Assembly: GCF_013377085.1 (NCBI RefSeq)
Contig: NZ_JACAAX010000023.1
Location: 1-64,000 of the forward strand
Reading direction: 5' to 3'
DNA: 64,000 nucleotides
Source: Rhodoplanes sp.
GTDB lineage: Bacteria; Pseudomonadota; Alphaproteobacteria; Rhizobiales; Xanthobacteraceae
In this document: positions 6,615-15,204 of the stretch, in pieces
Numbering within the stretch: position 1 is the stretch's first letter
How the letters are laid out: every line of letters starts with the position of its first letter
Made by a program: the position numbers and the translations under genes
The notes under the pieces: generated by a model
Database searches by the model: none
The model's input: the letters and a program-made list of their open reading frames with translations, nothing else
Told to the model about the DNA's origin: nothing

Positions 6615-9164
6615 ATGTCCGACGCGCTGTCCGCCTCCTTCCCGCCCGAGCACGCCGACCCGGCGGCCCACGACGCCGAATTCGACGCGATCTGCAGCAC
6701 CCTGATGGAGACCGGGCGGGGCCGCTGGTTCCTGGCCGAGCACGCCCGCCGCTGCCGCGCCGTCGAGACCGACGCGCTCGCGGCCGCACTCTCCCGCATC
6801 GAGACGGCCCTGGCGGCGGCCCGTGACCGGCTGGACGAGGCGCCGGCGCCGCTCGCCCTGCTCGACGGCCTGCCGGAGACGCTGGGCCGCATCGAGGCCC
6901 GCCTCGCCTTCCTGCCCGACCCCGCGGCCGATCGCTCCGACGAGATGCTGGATGCCCTCGCCCGCCTGGAGACGGCGGTGGCCGAGCGGCCGGAGCCGCC
7001 CGCTCCTGCCATCGACCCGGAGGCCGTGACAGCGGCGCTCGCCCGCATCGAGGCGGCGATCGCCGAGCAGGCCGAGCAGCCCGCCCCGGAACCGGCGGTC
7101 CGTCCGGACGATCTGGCGCCGCTCGGGCGGATCGAGACGGCGCTCTCCGCCATGCAGGCCACCGCGCCGTCGCCCGGCTGGTCGGACGACTTGGTCGCCG
7201 CGCTCGGCCGCATCGAGGCGGTGCTGGCGGAAGAACGCGCGCCGGCGGCCCTCACGGGTCTCCTGGAGGATCTGGTCGCCGCGCTCGCCCGCATCGAGGC
7301 CGTGCTGATGCGCGAGCCCGACGAGCAGGAGGCCACGGCCGCCGCGCGGAGCGAGCTTTTCGCCGCGATCGAACGCCTCGAGGCGAACATCGACGCAGGC
7401 CTAGCGGCTTCGCGCGAAATACCCGGCACGGCCGAGATGCGGGCCGAGATGGTGTCGCTCGCCGGCGCGGTCGAGAGCGTCGGCACCGCGGTCGCGGCGT
7501 TGGCGGCGGCACCGGCCCATGCCGACGCTCCCGACGAGACGCCGCGGCTGCTGCGCGAGCAGAACGACCGCCTGGACCGCCTGGCCGATATCTGGGCCCG
7601 CGTGGCGACGCCGGCCATGCCGGCGGCCGAAGCCGCGCCCGAGCCGATTTTGCTGCCCGAACCAGTCGTCGAGCCCATTGCCGAGCCGGTCCGAGCGTTC
7701 GCAGCCGAGACCGCGGCCGCGCCCGCGCCGGAACCGGTCATGGAGATCGCTGCGGCCCCTGCGCCGGACGCACCGGCATTGGACGCCCCTTCGTTGGACG
7801 ATATGGCGGCCCGTCTCGCCGACCTGCTCGCCGCGGTCCCGGCGCACGAGCCGATCACGGCCGAGGCCGGCCCCGCTCCCATCGCCGAGGCCGACGCGCC
7901 GGAAATCCCCGACGCCGCCGAAGCACTCGACGCCGCCGAAGCACTCGAGGTCGCGGAAGCACTCGACGCTGCGGGAGCACCCGAAGCCGATACGGCGATG
8001 GTCGCAGTCGAGCCGACCGCGGCTGCGGCGGCCGATGCAGAACCGGGACTGGGCGACATCGCGGCCCGTCTCGCCGACCTGCTCGCCGCGGTCCCGGCGC
8101 ACGACGCGGGGGCCCCTGTCGCCGAGCCGGACACGCCGCCCACGGCGGTCGGCGCAGACCCCGTGGCGGCGTCACCTGCGGTGGTGGCGATACCGGCCGA
8201 CGAGGACGCCGATCTGTTCGCCGGCGAGCCTGAGACGAACGTCACGGCCGAGCCGGCGTTCGGCGGCGACCTCACGCCGGAGGTCGAGCATCGCATCGCG
8301 CCGGAGGCCGTTGCGGAACCGGAGCCCGGCGTCGCGCCCGACCTGGAGGCTGTGGCCGAACCCGCTTCGGTGATCGGCCCGGTCGATGACATCCCGGTCG
8401 AGGACATCCCTGTCGAGAAAGCGGTCGTCGAGGACGTCGCCATCGAGAACGGCGCCGTCGAGGATGTCGCCGCGACGGCCGAGCCCGGCGCGGACATCCC
8501 GGCCGAAGAACCCGCCGCCGTGCCGCTCCCGACCGTCGATTTCGACATCGCGGCGCCCCCCGCACCGACCGAAGCGACTGCGACGCAGGCCGCTTCCGGC
8601 GTCGAGGTGGCAGAGACCGTCTCCGAGCCTGCCGAGATCGCAGTAGTGCCGGAAGAGGGCGCGCCGGCGGAGGCTGCCGCGGCGGCAGAGCCCGCCGCCG
8701 AGCCGGCGGACGAGGATGCGCAACAGCCCGCCTCCAAGGCCGCGGACACGGCCGGAAGCGAACCGGTTTATCTTCCGTCCTGGCTGGTCGGCGACGACGC
8801 AGACGCGGCGGCCGCCGCCGAGGAGATCGCGCATCCGACGCCGGCGGCCATCGAACCGGCGGCCATCGAGCCCGCCACCATCGAGTCGGCGGCCGCGATC
8901 GGCGCCGTGGTGGTCGACAACGATCCCGTCACGGCCTACCGGTTCTCGATCGGCGACGTGCCGGCAGCGGCCGCCGGCCGCGATCCCGGCTCGCTCGCGG
9001 CGCTGCTCGGCGGCCCCAACTGGGGCCTGCTCGGCCGTATCCAGGAGGAAGAGGCCGCCGAACAGGAGCGGCCCGAGCCGCTGCCCATCCACACCGTGCC
9101 GATCGACCCGCTGGCGCCGCTCAAGACGCTCACCGAGGAAGAGAAGATCGCGCTGTTCAGTTGA
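6615..9164 (+). CDS. Large acidic Ala/Glu/Pro-rich repeat protein
   Basis: An 849-residue protein with no signal peptide or membrane segment. Residues 1-50 are conserved-looking (DAEFDAICSTLMETGRGRWF, then LAEHARRCRAVETDAL). About residues 55-260 contain eight degenerate L-x-R-I/L-E motifs (LSRIETAL, LGRIEARL, LARLETAV and so on), predicted helical. The middle is a long Ala/Glu/Pro/Val stretch, including two copies of AARLADLLAAVPAH (near 7807 and 8064). The C-terminus regains complexity: LPSWLVGDD, PVTAYRFSIGDVP, LLGGPNWGLLGRIQEEEA, ending EEEKIALFS. Conserved ends linked by a disordered acidic spacer suggest a scaffold. ATG at 6615; an upstream in-frame GTG at 6609 is possible. I do not recognise a named family beyond Rhizobiales hypotheticals. 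Confidence 0.7.
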   Translation: MSDALSASFPPEHADPAAHDAEFDAICSTLMETGRGRWFLAEHARRCRAVETDALAAALSRIETALAAARDRLDEAPAPLALLDGLPETLGRIEARLAFLPDPAADRSDEMLDALARLETAVAERPEPPAPAIDPEAVTAALARIEAAIAEQAEQPAPEPAVRPDDLAPLGRIETALSAMQATAPSPGWSDDLVAALGRIEAVLAEERAPAALTGLLEDLVAALARIEAVLMREPDEQEATAAARSELFAAIERLEANIDAGLAASREIPGTAEMRAEMVSLAGAVESVGTAVAALAAAPAHADAPDETPRLLREQNDRLDRLADIWARVATPAMPAAEAAPEPILLPEPVVEPIAEPVRAFAAETAAAPAPEPVMEIAAAPAPDAPALDAPSLDDMAARLADLLAAVPAHEPITAEAGPAPIAEADAPEIPDAAEALDAAEALEVAEALDAAGAPEADTAMVAVEPTAAAAADAEPGLGDIAARLADLLAAVPAHDAGAPVAEPDTPPTAVGADPVAASPAVVAIPADEDADLFAGEPETNVTAEPAFGGDLTPEVEHRIAPEAVAEPEPGVAPDLEAVAEPASVIGPVDDIPVEDIPVEKAVVEDVAIENGAVEDVAATAEPGADIPAEEPAAVPLPTVDFDIAAPPAPTEATATQAASGVEVAETVSEPAEIAVVPEEGAPAEAAAAAEPAAEPADEDAQQPASKAADTAGSEPVYLPSWLVGDDADAAAAAEEIAHPTPAAIEPAAIEPATIESAAAIGAVVVDNDPVTAYRFSIGDVPAAAAGRDPGSLAALLGGPNWGLLGRIQEEEAAEQERPEPLPIHTVPIDPLAPLKTLTEEEKIALFS

Positions 9165-9210
9165 GCGGCGGCCGTCGGCGTTTCAGCAAAGCCGCAGCGC
9201 AGTCCGTCTC

Positions 9211-9252
9211 GGTCATTCCGGGGCGCCGCGCAGCGGCGAGCCCGGAATGACC
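9211..9252. repeat. Mirrored intergenic repeat, family C, short copy
   Basis: A 42-base palindrome: GGTCATTCCGGGGCGCCGCG on the left, CAGCGGCGAGCCCGGAATGACC in mirror image on the right. It lies between convergent genes, where it could serve as a bidirectional terminator. Longer or variant copies are at 20663-20786, 26385-26424 and 40441-40545, and a half copy at 16862-16887. Confidence 0.85.
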
Positions 9253-9273
9253 GACTTGATGATCCCGCCGTCG

Positions 9274-10281
9274 TCAGCCGATCAGCCGGGCAAAAACGTC
9301 GGCATCGACATTGCCGCCGGACAGCACCACGACCGCGACCTTGCCGCGCGCATCGACGCGGCCGGCCAGGAGCGCCGCGAGCCCGACGGCGCCGCCCGGC
9401 TCGACCACCAGCTTCAGCTCGTGGAACGCGAAGGCGACGGCGTGGCCGACCTCCTCCTCGCTCGCCGTGACGCCGGCGACATTCGACGCGGTGTTGACCG
9501 CGAACGTGATCTCGCCCGGCGAGGGCGACAGCAGCGCGTCGCACAGCGAGCCGCTCATCGCGGCGTTGCGCTCGCGCCGGCCGCTGGCGAAGGAGCGGGC
9601 GTGGTCGTCGAAGCCCTCCGGCTCCGCCGTGAAGATGCGCGCCTGCGGCGCCGCCGCCTTCACGGCGAGCGCGATGCCGGCCGTGAGGCCGCCGCCCGAG
9701 GCATTGACCAGCACGATGTCGGGCGACAGGCCGAGCGCATCCAGATCGGCGACGATCTCGATGCCGACCGTGCCCTGCCCGGCGATGACGAACGGGTCGT
9801 CGAAGGGCGGCACCAGCGTCGCGCCGCGCTCCTGCGTGATCTTTTTGGCGATCGCCTCGCGGTCCTCGCGCACCCGATCGTACAGCACGACCTCGGCGCC
9901 GAACGCCGCCGTGCGGGCCCGCTTGCTCGCCGGCGCATCGGCCGGCATCACGATCACGGCCGGCAGGCCGAGAAGCGCCGCCGCGGCGGCGACCCCCTGG
10001 GCGTGGTTGCCGGACGAGAAGGCGACGACGCCGGCGGCGCGGCGGCTTTCGGGGATCGCGGCGATCTTGTTGTAGGCGCCGCGGAACTTGAACGAGCCGG
10101 TGCGCTGCAGCGTCTCGGCCTTGAGAAAGACCCGGCCGCCGATGCGCGCGTCGAGCGCCGGCGAGGCGATCAGCGGCGTGCGCAGCGCGACGCCGGCGAG
10201 CCGGGCGACGGCGGCCTCGACGTCGGCGATGGTGGGGAGAGCGAGTGGCGGGCCGGAGGCGACAGAGTCGGGCGTGGTCAT
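9274..10281 (-). CDS. Threonine/serine dehydratase-family PLP enzyme
   Basis: A 335-residue fold-type II PLP enzyme. The Schiff-base Lys65 is in GSFKFRGAY. SSGNHAQG (89-96) binds substrate carboxylate, the phosphate loop reads ASGGGLTAG and a late SGGN is present. It has no C-terminal ACT domain, so it is the short catabolic or serine-racemase-like form rather than biosynthetic IlvA. The likely reaction is deamination of L-threonine or L-serine to the 2-oxo acid. The phosphate loop starts NASGGGL where many homologues have PxGGGGL. It is minus strand, 43 bases upstream of the pmtA stop. Confidence 0.85.
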   Translation of the reverse strand: MTTPDSVASGPPLALPTIADVEAAVARLAGVALRTPLIASPALDARIGGRVFLKAETLQRTGSFKFRGAYNKIAAIPESRRAAGVVAFSSGNHAQGVAAAAALLGLPAVIVMPADAPASKRARTAAFGAEVVLYDRVREDREAIAKKITQERGATLVPPFDDPFVIAGQGTVGIEIVADLDALGLSPDIVLVNASGGGLTAGIALAVKAAAPQARIFTAEPEGFDDHARSFASGRRERNAAMSGSLCDALLSPSPGEITFAVNTASNVAGVTASEEEVGHAVAFAFHELKLVVEPGGAVGLAALLAGRVDARGKVAVVVLSGGNVDADVFARLIG

Positions 10282-10324
10282 GGGCCGCGACCCTAAACCG
10301 CCGCGACGCCGCGTCGCAAGAGCG

Positions 10325-11014
10325 CTACGCGGCGGCGCGGGCGCGCGCGTCGAGAAGCCGTCGGAAGCGCACCAGGGTGTAGACGCCGAGCGGCTTGATC
10401 GGCCGGCGCTCGACCAGGGCGACGGCGCCGTGCCGCTCCGCCCAGGCGGCGAGCCGCGCGAACGGAAACTCGGGCCGCAGCCCCATCTTGCGGGCCGGCC
10501 GCGCCAGCAACCGCTCGAGCACGGCGGTCACGCCCTTCTCGGAATAGAGATGGTTGACCAGGATGATCTCGCCGCCCGGCCGCACTACGCGCGCGCACTC
10601 GTCGAGCACGCGCTCCGGCTCGGCCACCAGCGTGATGACGAACTGCGCCACCACACAATCGAAGGCGCCGTCGCCGAAGGCGAGATCGGTGGCGTCCATC
10701 ACCATCACGGATTCGACATGCGGAAATTGCCCGCTGGCGAGCCGTTCCTGCGCCTTGGCCACCATCGGGGCCGACATGTCGATGCCGACGACCGCCGTGG
10801 TGTGATCGTAATCGGAAAACGACAGACCGGTGCCGACGCCGACCTCGAGAATGCGGCCGCCGACGCGGCGCGCCGCTGCCGCCGCAGCCCGCCGGCCACT
10901 CTCGAAGATCGGCCCGCACACGAGGTCATAGAGCGGCGCCCAGCGGGCGTAGGCCTTCTCCATCACGTGACGATCGGGATCCGCAAACGCATCGCGACGC
11001 AACGACTCGGGCAT
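10325..11014 (-). CDS. pmtA: Phosphatidylethanolamine N-methyltransferase (PmtA type)
   Basis: A 229-residue class I SAM methyltransferase. Motif I is ILEVGVGTGLS and the N-terminal signature YARWAPLYDLVCGPIF is characteristic of the Rhodobacter/Rhizobium PmtA group, which methylates phosphatidylethanolamine to phosphatidylcholine in the inner membrane. MDATDLAFGDGAFD and VRPGGEI fit motifs II and III. The ATG at 11014 is chosen because GGAG lies seven bases before it; a longer frame overlaps the upstream phosphoesterase. It is transcribed with that gene (46-base gap). Confidence 0.85.
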   Translation of the reverse strand: MPESLRRDAFADPDRHVMEKAYARWAPLYDLVCGPIFESGRRAAAAAARRVGGRILEVGVGTGLSFSDYDHTTAVVGIDMSAPMVAKAQERLASGQFPHVESVMVMDATDLAFGDGAFDCVVAQFVITLVAEPERVLDECARVVRPGGEIILVNHLYSEKGVTAVLERLLARPARKMGLRPEFPFARLAAWAERHGAVALVERRPIKPLGVYTLVRFRRLLDARARAAA

Positions 11015-11060
11015 CAGGTTCTCCGGAAGGAAACAATTCAGCGACGGACAGCGTGGCCGT

Positions 11061-11888
11061 TCACGCGGCCTGGGCGGCGATGGTCTCCCGCTCGGGCTCG
11101 ATGCTCTGCTCGCGCTGCGTCCAGGTGATGATCTCGAAACGACCGTCGAAATGCTCGGCCACCGCCGTGCAGCTCTCGACCCAGTCGCCGCAATTGATGT
11201 AGTGGACGCCGAACCCGTCGTGCATGGTCGCGTGGTGGATGTGGCCGCAGATGACGCCGTCGACGGCATGGTGCTGGGCCTCGGCGGCGAGCGTCTTCTC
11301 GAAGTCGCCGATATAGTTGACGGCGTTCTTCACCTTCAGCTTGGCCCATTTGGAGAACGACCAGTAGCCGAAGCCGAGGTGCCGCATCAGCCCGTTGACC
11401 AGGCGATTGATCGTGATGGCGAGGTCGTAGGCCTTGTCGCCGAGCAGCGCCAGCCAGCGCGCCTGCGAGATCACGAAGTCGAACAGGTCGCCGTGGATCA
11501 CCAGGTAACGCTTGCCGGTCGGCGTCACGTGGATGGCGTGCTCGACCACCTCGATGCCACCGAAATGCGTGCCGTAATATTCGCGCAGGAACTCGTCGTG
11601 ATTGCCCGGCACATAGACCATGCGGGCGCCCTTGCGGCCCTTGCGGAGCAGCTTCTGCACCACGTCGTTGTGGGCCTGCGGCCAGTACCAGCTCGACTTC
11701 AGATGCCAGCCGTCGACAATGTCTCCGACCAGATAGACCGTATCGGCTTCGTGCCAGCGCAAGAAATCGAGCAATTTGTCGGCCTGGCAGCCGCGGGTCC
11801 CGAGATGCACGTCTGAAATGAACAGCGTGCGGAATCGCCGCAATCCGCTCTCCGTCACGCTCCGCCCCCCGTCGATTGAATTCAGCAT
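11061..11888 (-). CDS. UDP-2,3-diacylglucosamine hydrolase-like metallophosphoesterase
   Basis: A 275-residue calcineurin-fold phosphoesterase with all metal motifs: SDVHLG, GDIVDGW, GNHDE, VIHGDLFD and GHIHH. It resembles LpxH-related proteins, including the long insert with GDKAYDLAI and FSKWAKLKVK. Many alphaproteobacteria use LpxI for lipid A, so this copy may act on another pyrophosphate or lipid. The ATG at 11888 (MLNSIDGGRSV) has no clear ribosome site; a GTG at 11857 preceded by GGCGGAG is a good alternative. Its neighbours pmtA and a GT21 enzyme support a membrane-lipid role. Confidence 0.82.
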   Translation of the reverse strand: MLNSIDGGRSVTESGLRRFRTLFISDVHLGTRGCQADKLLDFLRWHEADTVYLVGDIVDGWHLKSSWYWPQAHNDVVQKLLRKGRKGARMVYVPGNHDEFLREYYGTHFGGIEVVEHAIHVTPTGKRYLVIHGDLFDFVISQARWLALLGDKAYDLAITINRLVNGLMRHLGFGYWSFSKWAKLKVKNAVNYIGDFEKTLAAEAQHHAVDGVICGHIHHATMHDGFGVHYINCGDWVESCTAVAEHFDGRFEIITWTQREQSIEPERETIAAQAA

Positions 11889-11990
11889 GGCTGGGTTCTG
11901 GCAGAGTCCTGTTGCGGTTCGATGACGCACACGGACGCCGCCCGCGCCGACTGTCATCCCGCCGTCACGCCATCGTTGTAGTCGCCGGAC

Positions 11991-13133
11991 ATGACACTCC
12001 TCGGAATCGCCACCGTCTTCTGCGGCCTGACCGTGCTGGTTCATGTCGTCAGCGTCGTCGTTGCCGCCTTTCGCTGCCGCGCCCGCACCGGCCACATGGC
12101 GCCGCGTCGGGACACGCCGCCCGTCACCATCGTGCGGCCGGTCTGCGGCATCGAGAACTTCATCGCCGAGACGCTCGAGACGACCTTCACGCTCGATTAT
12201 CCCGACTACGAGATCCTGTTCTGCGTCGCGTCCCCGTCCGACCCGGTGATCCCGGTGGTGGAGGAGCTGATGCGGCGGCACCCCGGGGTGCCGGCCCGCC
12301 TGCTGATCGGCAATGATCCGGTCAGCAGCAACCCGAAGCTCAACAACTGCGTGAAGGGCTGGCAGGCGGCGGCGCACGGCTGGGTCGCCATCGCCGATTC
12401 GAACGTGCTGATGCCGTGCGACTACCTGCAGCGCCTGCTCGCCGCCTGGCGAGACGACACCGGGCTCGTCTGCGCGCCGCCGATCGGCAGCCGCCCCGAG
12501 GGTTTCTGGGCCGAGGTGGAATGCGCCTTCCTCAACACCTATCAGGCCCGCGCCCAGTATGTCGCCGATTCGATCGGGCTCGGCTTCGCCCAGGGCAAGA
12601 CGCTGTTCTGGCGCCGCGACGTGCTGGAAGGCGGCGGCGGCATCAAGGCGCTCGGTGCCGACGTCGCCGAGGATGCCGCCTCGACCAAGCTGGTGCGCGC
12701 CGCGAACCTGCGGGTGCGGCTGGTCGATGCGCCGTTCGAGCAGCCGCTCGGGCGGCGCGGCGCCACCGAGGTGTGGCGGCGGCAGTCGCGCTGGGCGCGG
12801 CTGCGGCGTGCCTGCTTTCCGTCTTATTTCCTGCCCGAGATCGCGACAGGCGGGGTGCTTCCGGCGCTCGCCTTCGCGGTGGCCGTGCACCAGCTCGGCG
12901 GGCCGGTGGTGCCGCTCCTCGTCGTGTTCGTTCTCGCCTGGTACGGCGCCGAGATGGCGCTCGCCCGCGCGGCCCGCTGGCATCTCTCGCCGTGGTATCC
13001 GGTGCACGGTCTGCTGCGCGACCTGATGCTGCCCGCCCTGTGGCTCGATGGTCTGCTCGGCTCGTCGTTCGAATGGCGCGGCAACGAGATCCAGGTCGAG
13101 GCTCAGGTCGAGGCCGACAGCCGCGCCACCTGA
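11991..13133 (+). CDS. GT21-family (ceramide glucosyltransferase-like) glycosyltransferase
   Basis: A 380-residue processive-type GT2-fold enzyme. It has an N-terminal helix (about 5-27), KLNN (116-119), a metal-binding IADSN (Asp136), an EDA motif with Asp228 and RQSRW (264-268), which fits the (Q/R)xxRW signature. It ends with two or more hydrophobic segments. This D,D,D,(Q/R)xxRW set with a membrane anchor is the layout of ceramide/diacylglycerol glucosyltransferases. The likely product is a glucosylated membrane lipid; the acceptor is unknown. It is divergent from the phosphoesterase with about 100 bases between them. Confidence 0.82.
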   Translation: MTLLGIATVFCGLTVLVHVVSVVVAAFRCRARTGHMAPRRDTPPVTIVRPVCGIENFIAETLETTFTLDYPDYEILFCVASPSDPVIPVVEELMRRHPGVPARLLIGNDPVSSNPKLNNCVKGWQAAAHGWVAIADSNVLMPCDYLQRLLAAWRDDTGLVCAPPIGSRPEGFWAEVECAFLNTYQARAQYVADSIGLGFAQGKTLFWRRDVLEGGGGIKALGADVAEDAASTKLVRAANLRVRLVDAPFEQPLGRRGATEVWRRQSRWARLRRACFPSYFLPEIATGGVLPALAFAVAVHQLGGPVVPLLVVFVLAWYGAEMALARAARWHLSPWYPVHGLLRDLMLPALWLDGLLGSSFEWRGNEIQVEAQVEADSRAT

Positions 13134-13218
13134 ACGGGCCGGACGACGGCCCTCTGGCGCGGGGGCCGGCGCGGCTGCTATCCAAGCCGGATACGCTCGG
13201 ACAGCCAGGACGCGCCCC

Positions 13219-13998
13219 ATGGATCTCGGATTAGCCGGCCGCACCGCCATCGTCTGCGCCTCGAGCCGTGGGCTCGGGCGCGCCTGCGCCCAAAGGCTCG
13301 CCGAGGCGGGCTGCACCGTGGTGATCAACGGGCGCGACCGCGAGCGCCTGACGGTCACGGCGGTCGAGATTGCCGAAAGCACCGAGGCGGCCGTGATCCC
13401 GGTGGTGGCCGACGTGGCGACGGCGGAGGGCCAGGCGGCGCTGCTCGAGGCCTGCCCGAACCCCGACATCCTGGTCAACAACAATGCCGGCCCGCCGTTC
13501 CGCGATTTCCGCGAGCTCGACCGCGAGGCCATGATCGCCGGCGTCGTCGCCAACATGGTTTCGGCGATCGAGCTGACCCAGAAGGTGATCGACGGCATGC
13601 GGGCGCGCCGGTTCGGCCGCATCGTCAACATCACGTCGGGCTCGGTGAAGATGCCGCTGGCCGGGCTCGATCTGTCCTCCGGCGCCCGCGCCGGGCTGAC
13701 CGCCTTCATGGCCGGCGTCGCCCGCTCGGTGGCGGCCGACGGCGTCACCATCAATGCGCTGCTGCCCGGCGTCTTCGCCACCGACCGGCTGCAGGCGATG
13801 TTCTCGACCATCGCCGCGAAACGCGGCGTGCCGGTCGACCAGGTCGAGGCCGAGCGCGTCGCCACCGTGCCGGCGCGGCGGCTCGGCGATCCGCAGGAAT
13901 TCGGCGCCGCCTGCGCGTTCCTGTGCTCGGCCCATGCCGGCTACATCACCGGCCAGAACCTGCTGATCGACGGCGGCGCGTTTCCGGGGGCGTTCTAG
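13219..13998 (+). CDS. Atypical short-chain dehydrogenase/reductase lacking YxxxK
   Basis: A 259-residue Rossmann protein. The nucleotide loop is ASSRGLG (14-20), NNNAGPP follows strand 4, and the catalytic serine region is NITSGSVK (Ser140). The usual Tyr and Lys positions (153 and 157) are occupied by Ser and Arg (DLSSGARAGL). This matches the BKR-like SDR subgroup that lacks the standard tetrad. A second gene of identical length at 45477-46256 has the same substitutions in the same register. Whether it is a reductase is unknown. Its stop codon shares the CTAG tetranucleotide with the stop of the convergent secretin fragment. Confidence 0.85.
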   Translation: MDLGLAGRTAIVCASSRGLGRACAQRLAEAGCTVVINGRDRERLTVTAVEIAESTEAAVIPVVADVATAEGQAALLEACPNPDILVNNNAGPPFRDFRELDREAMIAGVVANMVSAIELTQKVIDGMRARRFGRIVNITSGSVKMPLAGLDLSSGARAGLTAFMAGVARSVAADGVTINALLPGVFATDRLQAMFSTIAAKRGVPVDQVEAERVATVPARRLGDPQEFGAACAFLCSAHAGYITGQNLLIDGGAFPGAF

Positions 13999-14894
13999 AT
14001 TTCGGAGGCGAAGACGGTCTTCAGCTCGTTCGCGATGGCGTCCGGCTGCGATGTCTTCACCGGCACGAGGGCGAACGACATCCCCTTCATCGCGTCGACA
14101 TCGAACAGGTGGATCGCGTCCATCATGGCGGCGACCTCCTGGCGATTGCCCGACAGCGTGATCAGGTTGCGGGCATCGTCGGTCCGCACGACCCCGCGCC
14201 GCGGCGCGATCGGTTCGAGCACGCGACGGATTTCGGAAGCGGAAACGTATTTGAGCTGCACGACTTGCAGACCGGATCCGATGCGCTCGGAGGTGTCGGC
14301 CACACCTTCGACCCGGATCGCCGCCCCGGTCGCCGCCTGGTCCAGCGGCACGATCTTGTAGCCGTCACCTTTACTGACGACCGCCGCGTTATTGGACCGT
14401 AGCGCCGTCTGGAACAAATCGAGCGCGGCCAGCCGGGTCACCGGCTTCGGGGTCTGGATCGTGATGCGGCCGTCGATCGTCGGGTCGATCGAGTATTTCA
14501 CGGAGAGCATGTCCCCGAGGATTGCTTTCGCCGCCTGTGGCGCCGAGACGTTGACGAGATTGACGGTCACCCCGTCGGCCCCAGCGTCTGCCGAGGATGT
14601 CGTTCCCGTCGGCGGCTCACCGACGAAGCGGCCTGAGCCCTCGAAAACACTCGCCTGCGTTGCCTGCCGATCGTCGGCCCGCCTCGTCGATAAAGGCGCA
14701 CCTATCGGATTGGCCTGCCCCATGGGCTGCTCACGCCGCATCTGGCCTCGCACGGATTCCGTCGCCCGGAACACAGATGTGTCGTCCGCGGTGTGGCACG
14801 CAGCCAAACAAATCGTCAAAACCGCGGGGCAAACCATACGTCGCACGGGTCGACCTTCCAACCGCGAGGATTCACTCCCGGACGTCGCTTCCAT
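13995..14894 (-). pseudogene. gspD: Truncated type II secretion secretin (GspD N-domains only)
   Basis: 299 residues remain. There is a lipoprotein-type signal (LTICLAAC, lipobox Cys near residue 33 from the first Met), a low-complexity linker, an N0 domain (about 107-185, with AKAILGDMLSVKYSIDP), an N1 domain (about 205-275, with VVQLKYVSASEIRRVLEPI) and the first turn of N2 (ANELKTVFASEI). All of N2-N3 and the membrane-spanning secretin domain are missing; a full GspD is roughly 650-750 residues. The stop abuts the 3' end of the SDR gene. No other gsp gene is present. It could be translated as a secreted N-domain fragment, but decay is the simpler reading. Confidence 0.75.
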
Positions 14895-14971
14895 CTACCA
14901 GACGGAGCAGCTGACCTCCGACTTACGCCTGTCCCGCCGAAACTCGGCGAAGCCTCAGTGCGGTACTTTGT

Positions 14972-15199
14972 TTAGCTACTCACTGCCATATCCAAATACA
15001 TCTCGTGTATATCAATACTTTGTCCATCTTCGAATTCCACCGAATACACAGCCCCTGAGGGGAATTTATCAAAATACTCTCCATTTCTATTTTCAGAGGT
15101 GAACACCATAGTAATCCACGCCAAGCTACCCGGACGACAATCCGATGGAGCATCCTGGCTTATTCGAACCACATCATTATATGTGAACCGAGCGGCCAT
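14972..15199 (-). CDS. Small immunity-like protein paired with the Rhs toxin remnant
   Basis: A 75-residue acidic protein (FTYNDVVRISQDAPSD at the start, GAVYSVEFEDGQSIDIHE near the end), all-beta in appearance. It resembles small polymorphic-toxin immunity proteins of the Imm31 kind, though I cannot confirm the family. It has a good ribosome site (GGGAG seven bases before ATG). It begins 5 bases after the natural TAA that would end the upstream toxin frame, the classic toxin-immunity spacing. The base composition here is visibly more AT-rich than the surroundings, consistent with horizontal acquisition. It appears intact although its toxin partner is broken. Confidence 0.7.
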   Translation of the reverse strand: MAARFTYNDVVRISQDAPSDCRPGSLAWITMVFTSENRNGEYFDKFPSGAVYSVEFEDGQSIDIHEMYLDMAVSS

Positions 15200-15204
15200 G
15201 CTGT

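Noticed and set aside
6530-8749. A 739-codon minus-strand frame, Ser/Ala-rich, opposite the large acidic protein
   Set aside because: It is the mirror of an Ala/Glu/Pro repeat frame; no start signal, no domain and no end conservation. GC-rich codons on one strand commonly leave the other open.
11889-13865. Upstream extension of the phosphoesterase frame to 934 codons
   Set aside because: It overlaps the opposing GT21 and SDR genes and has no domain. The phosphoesterase fold begins right after 11888.
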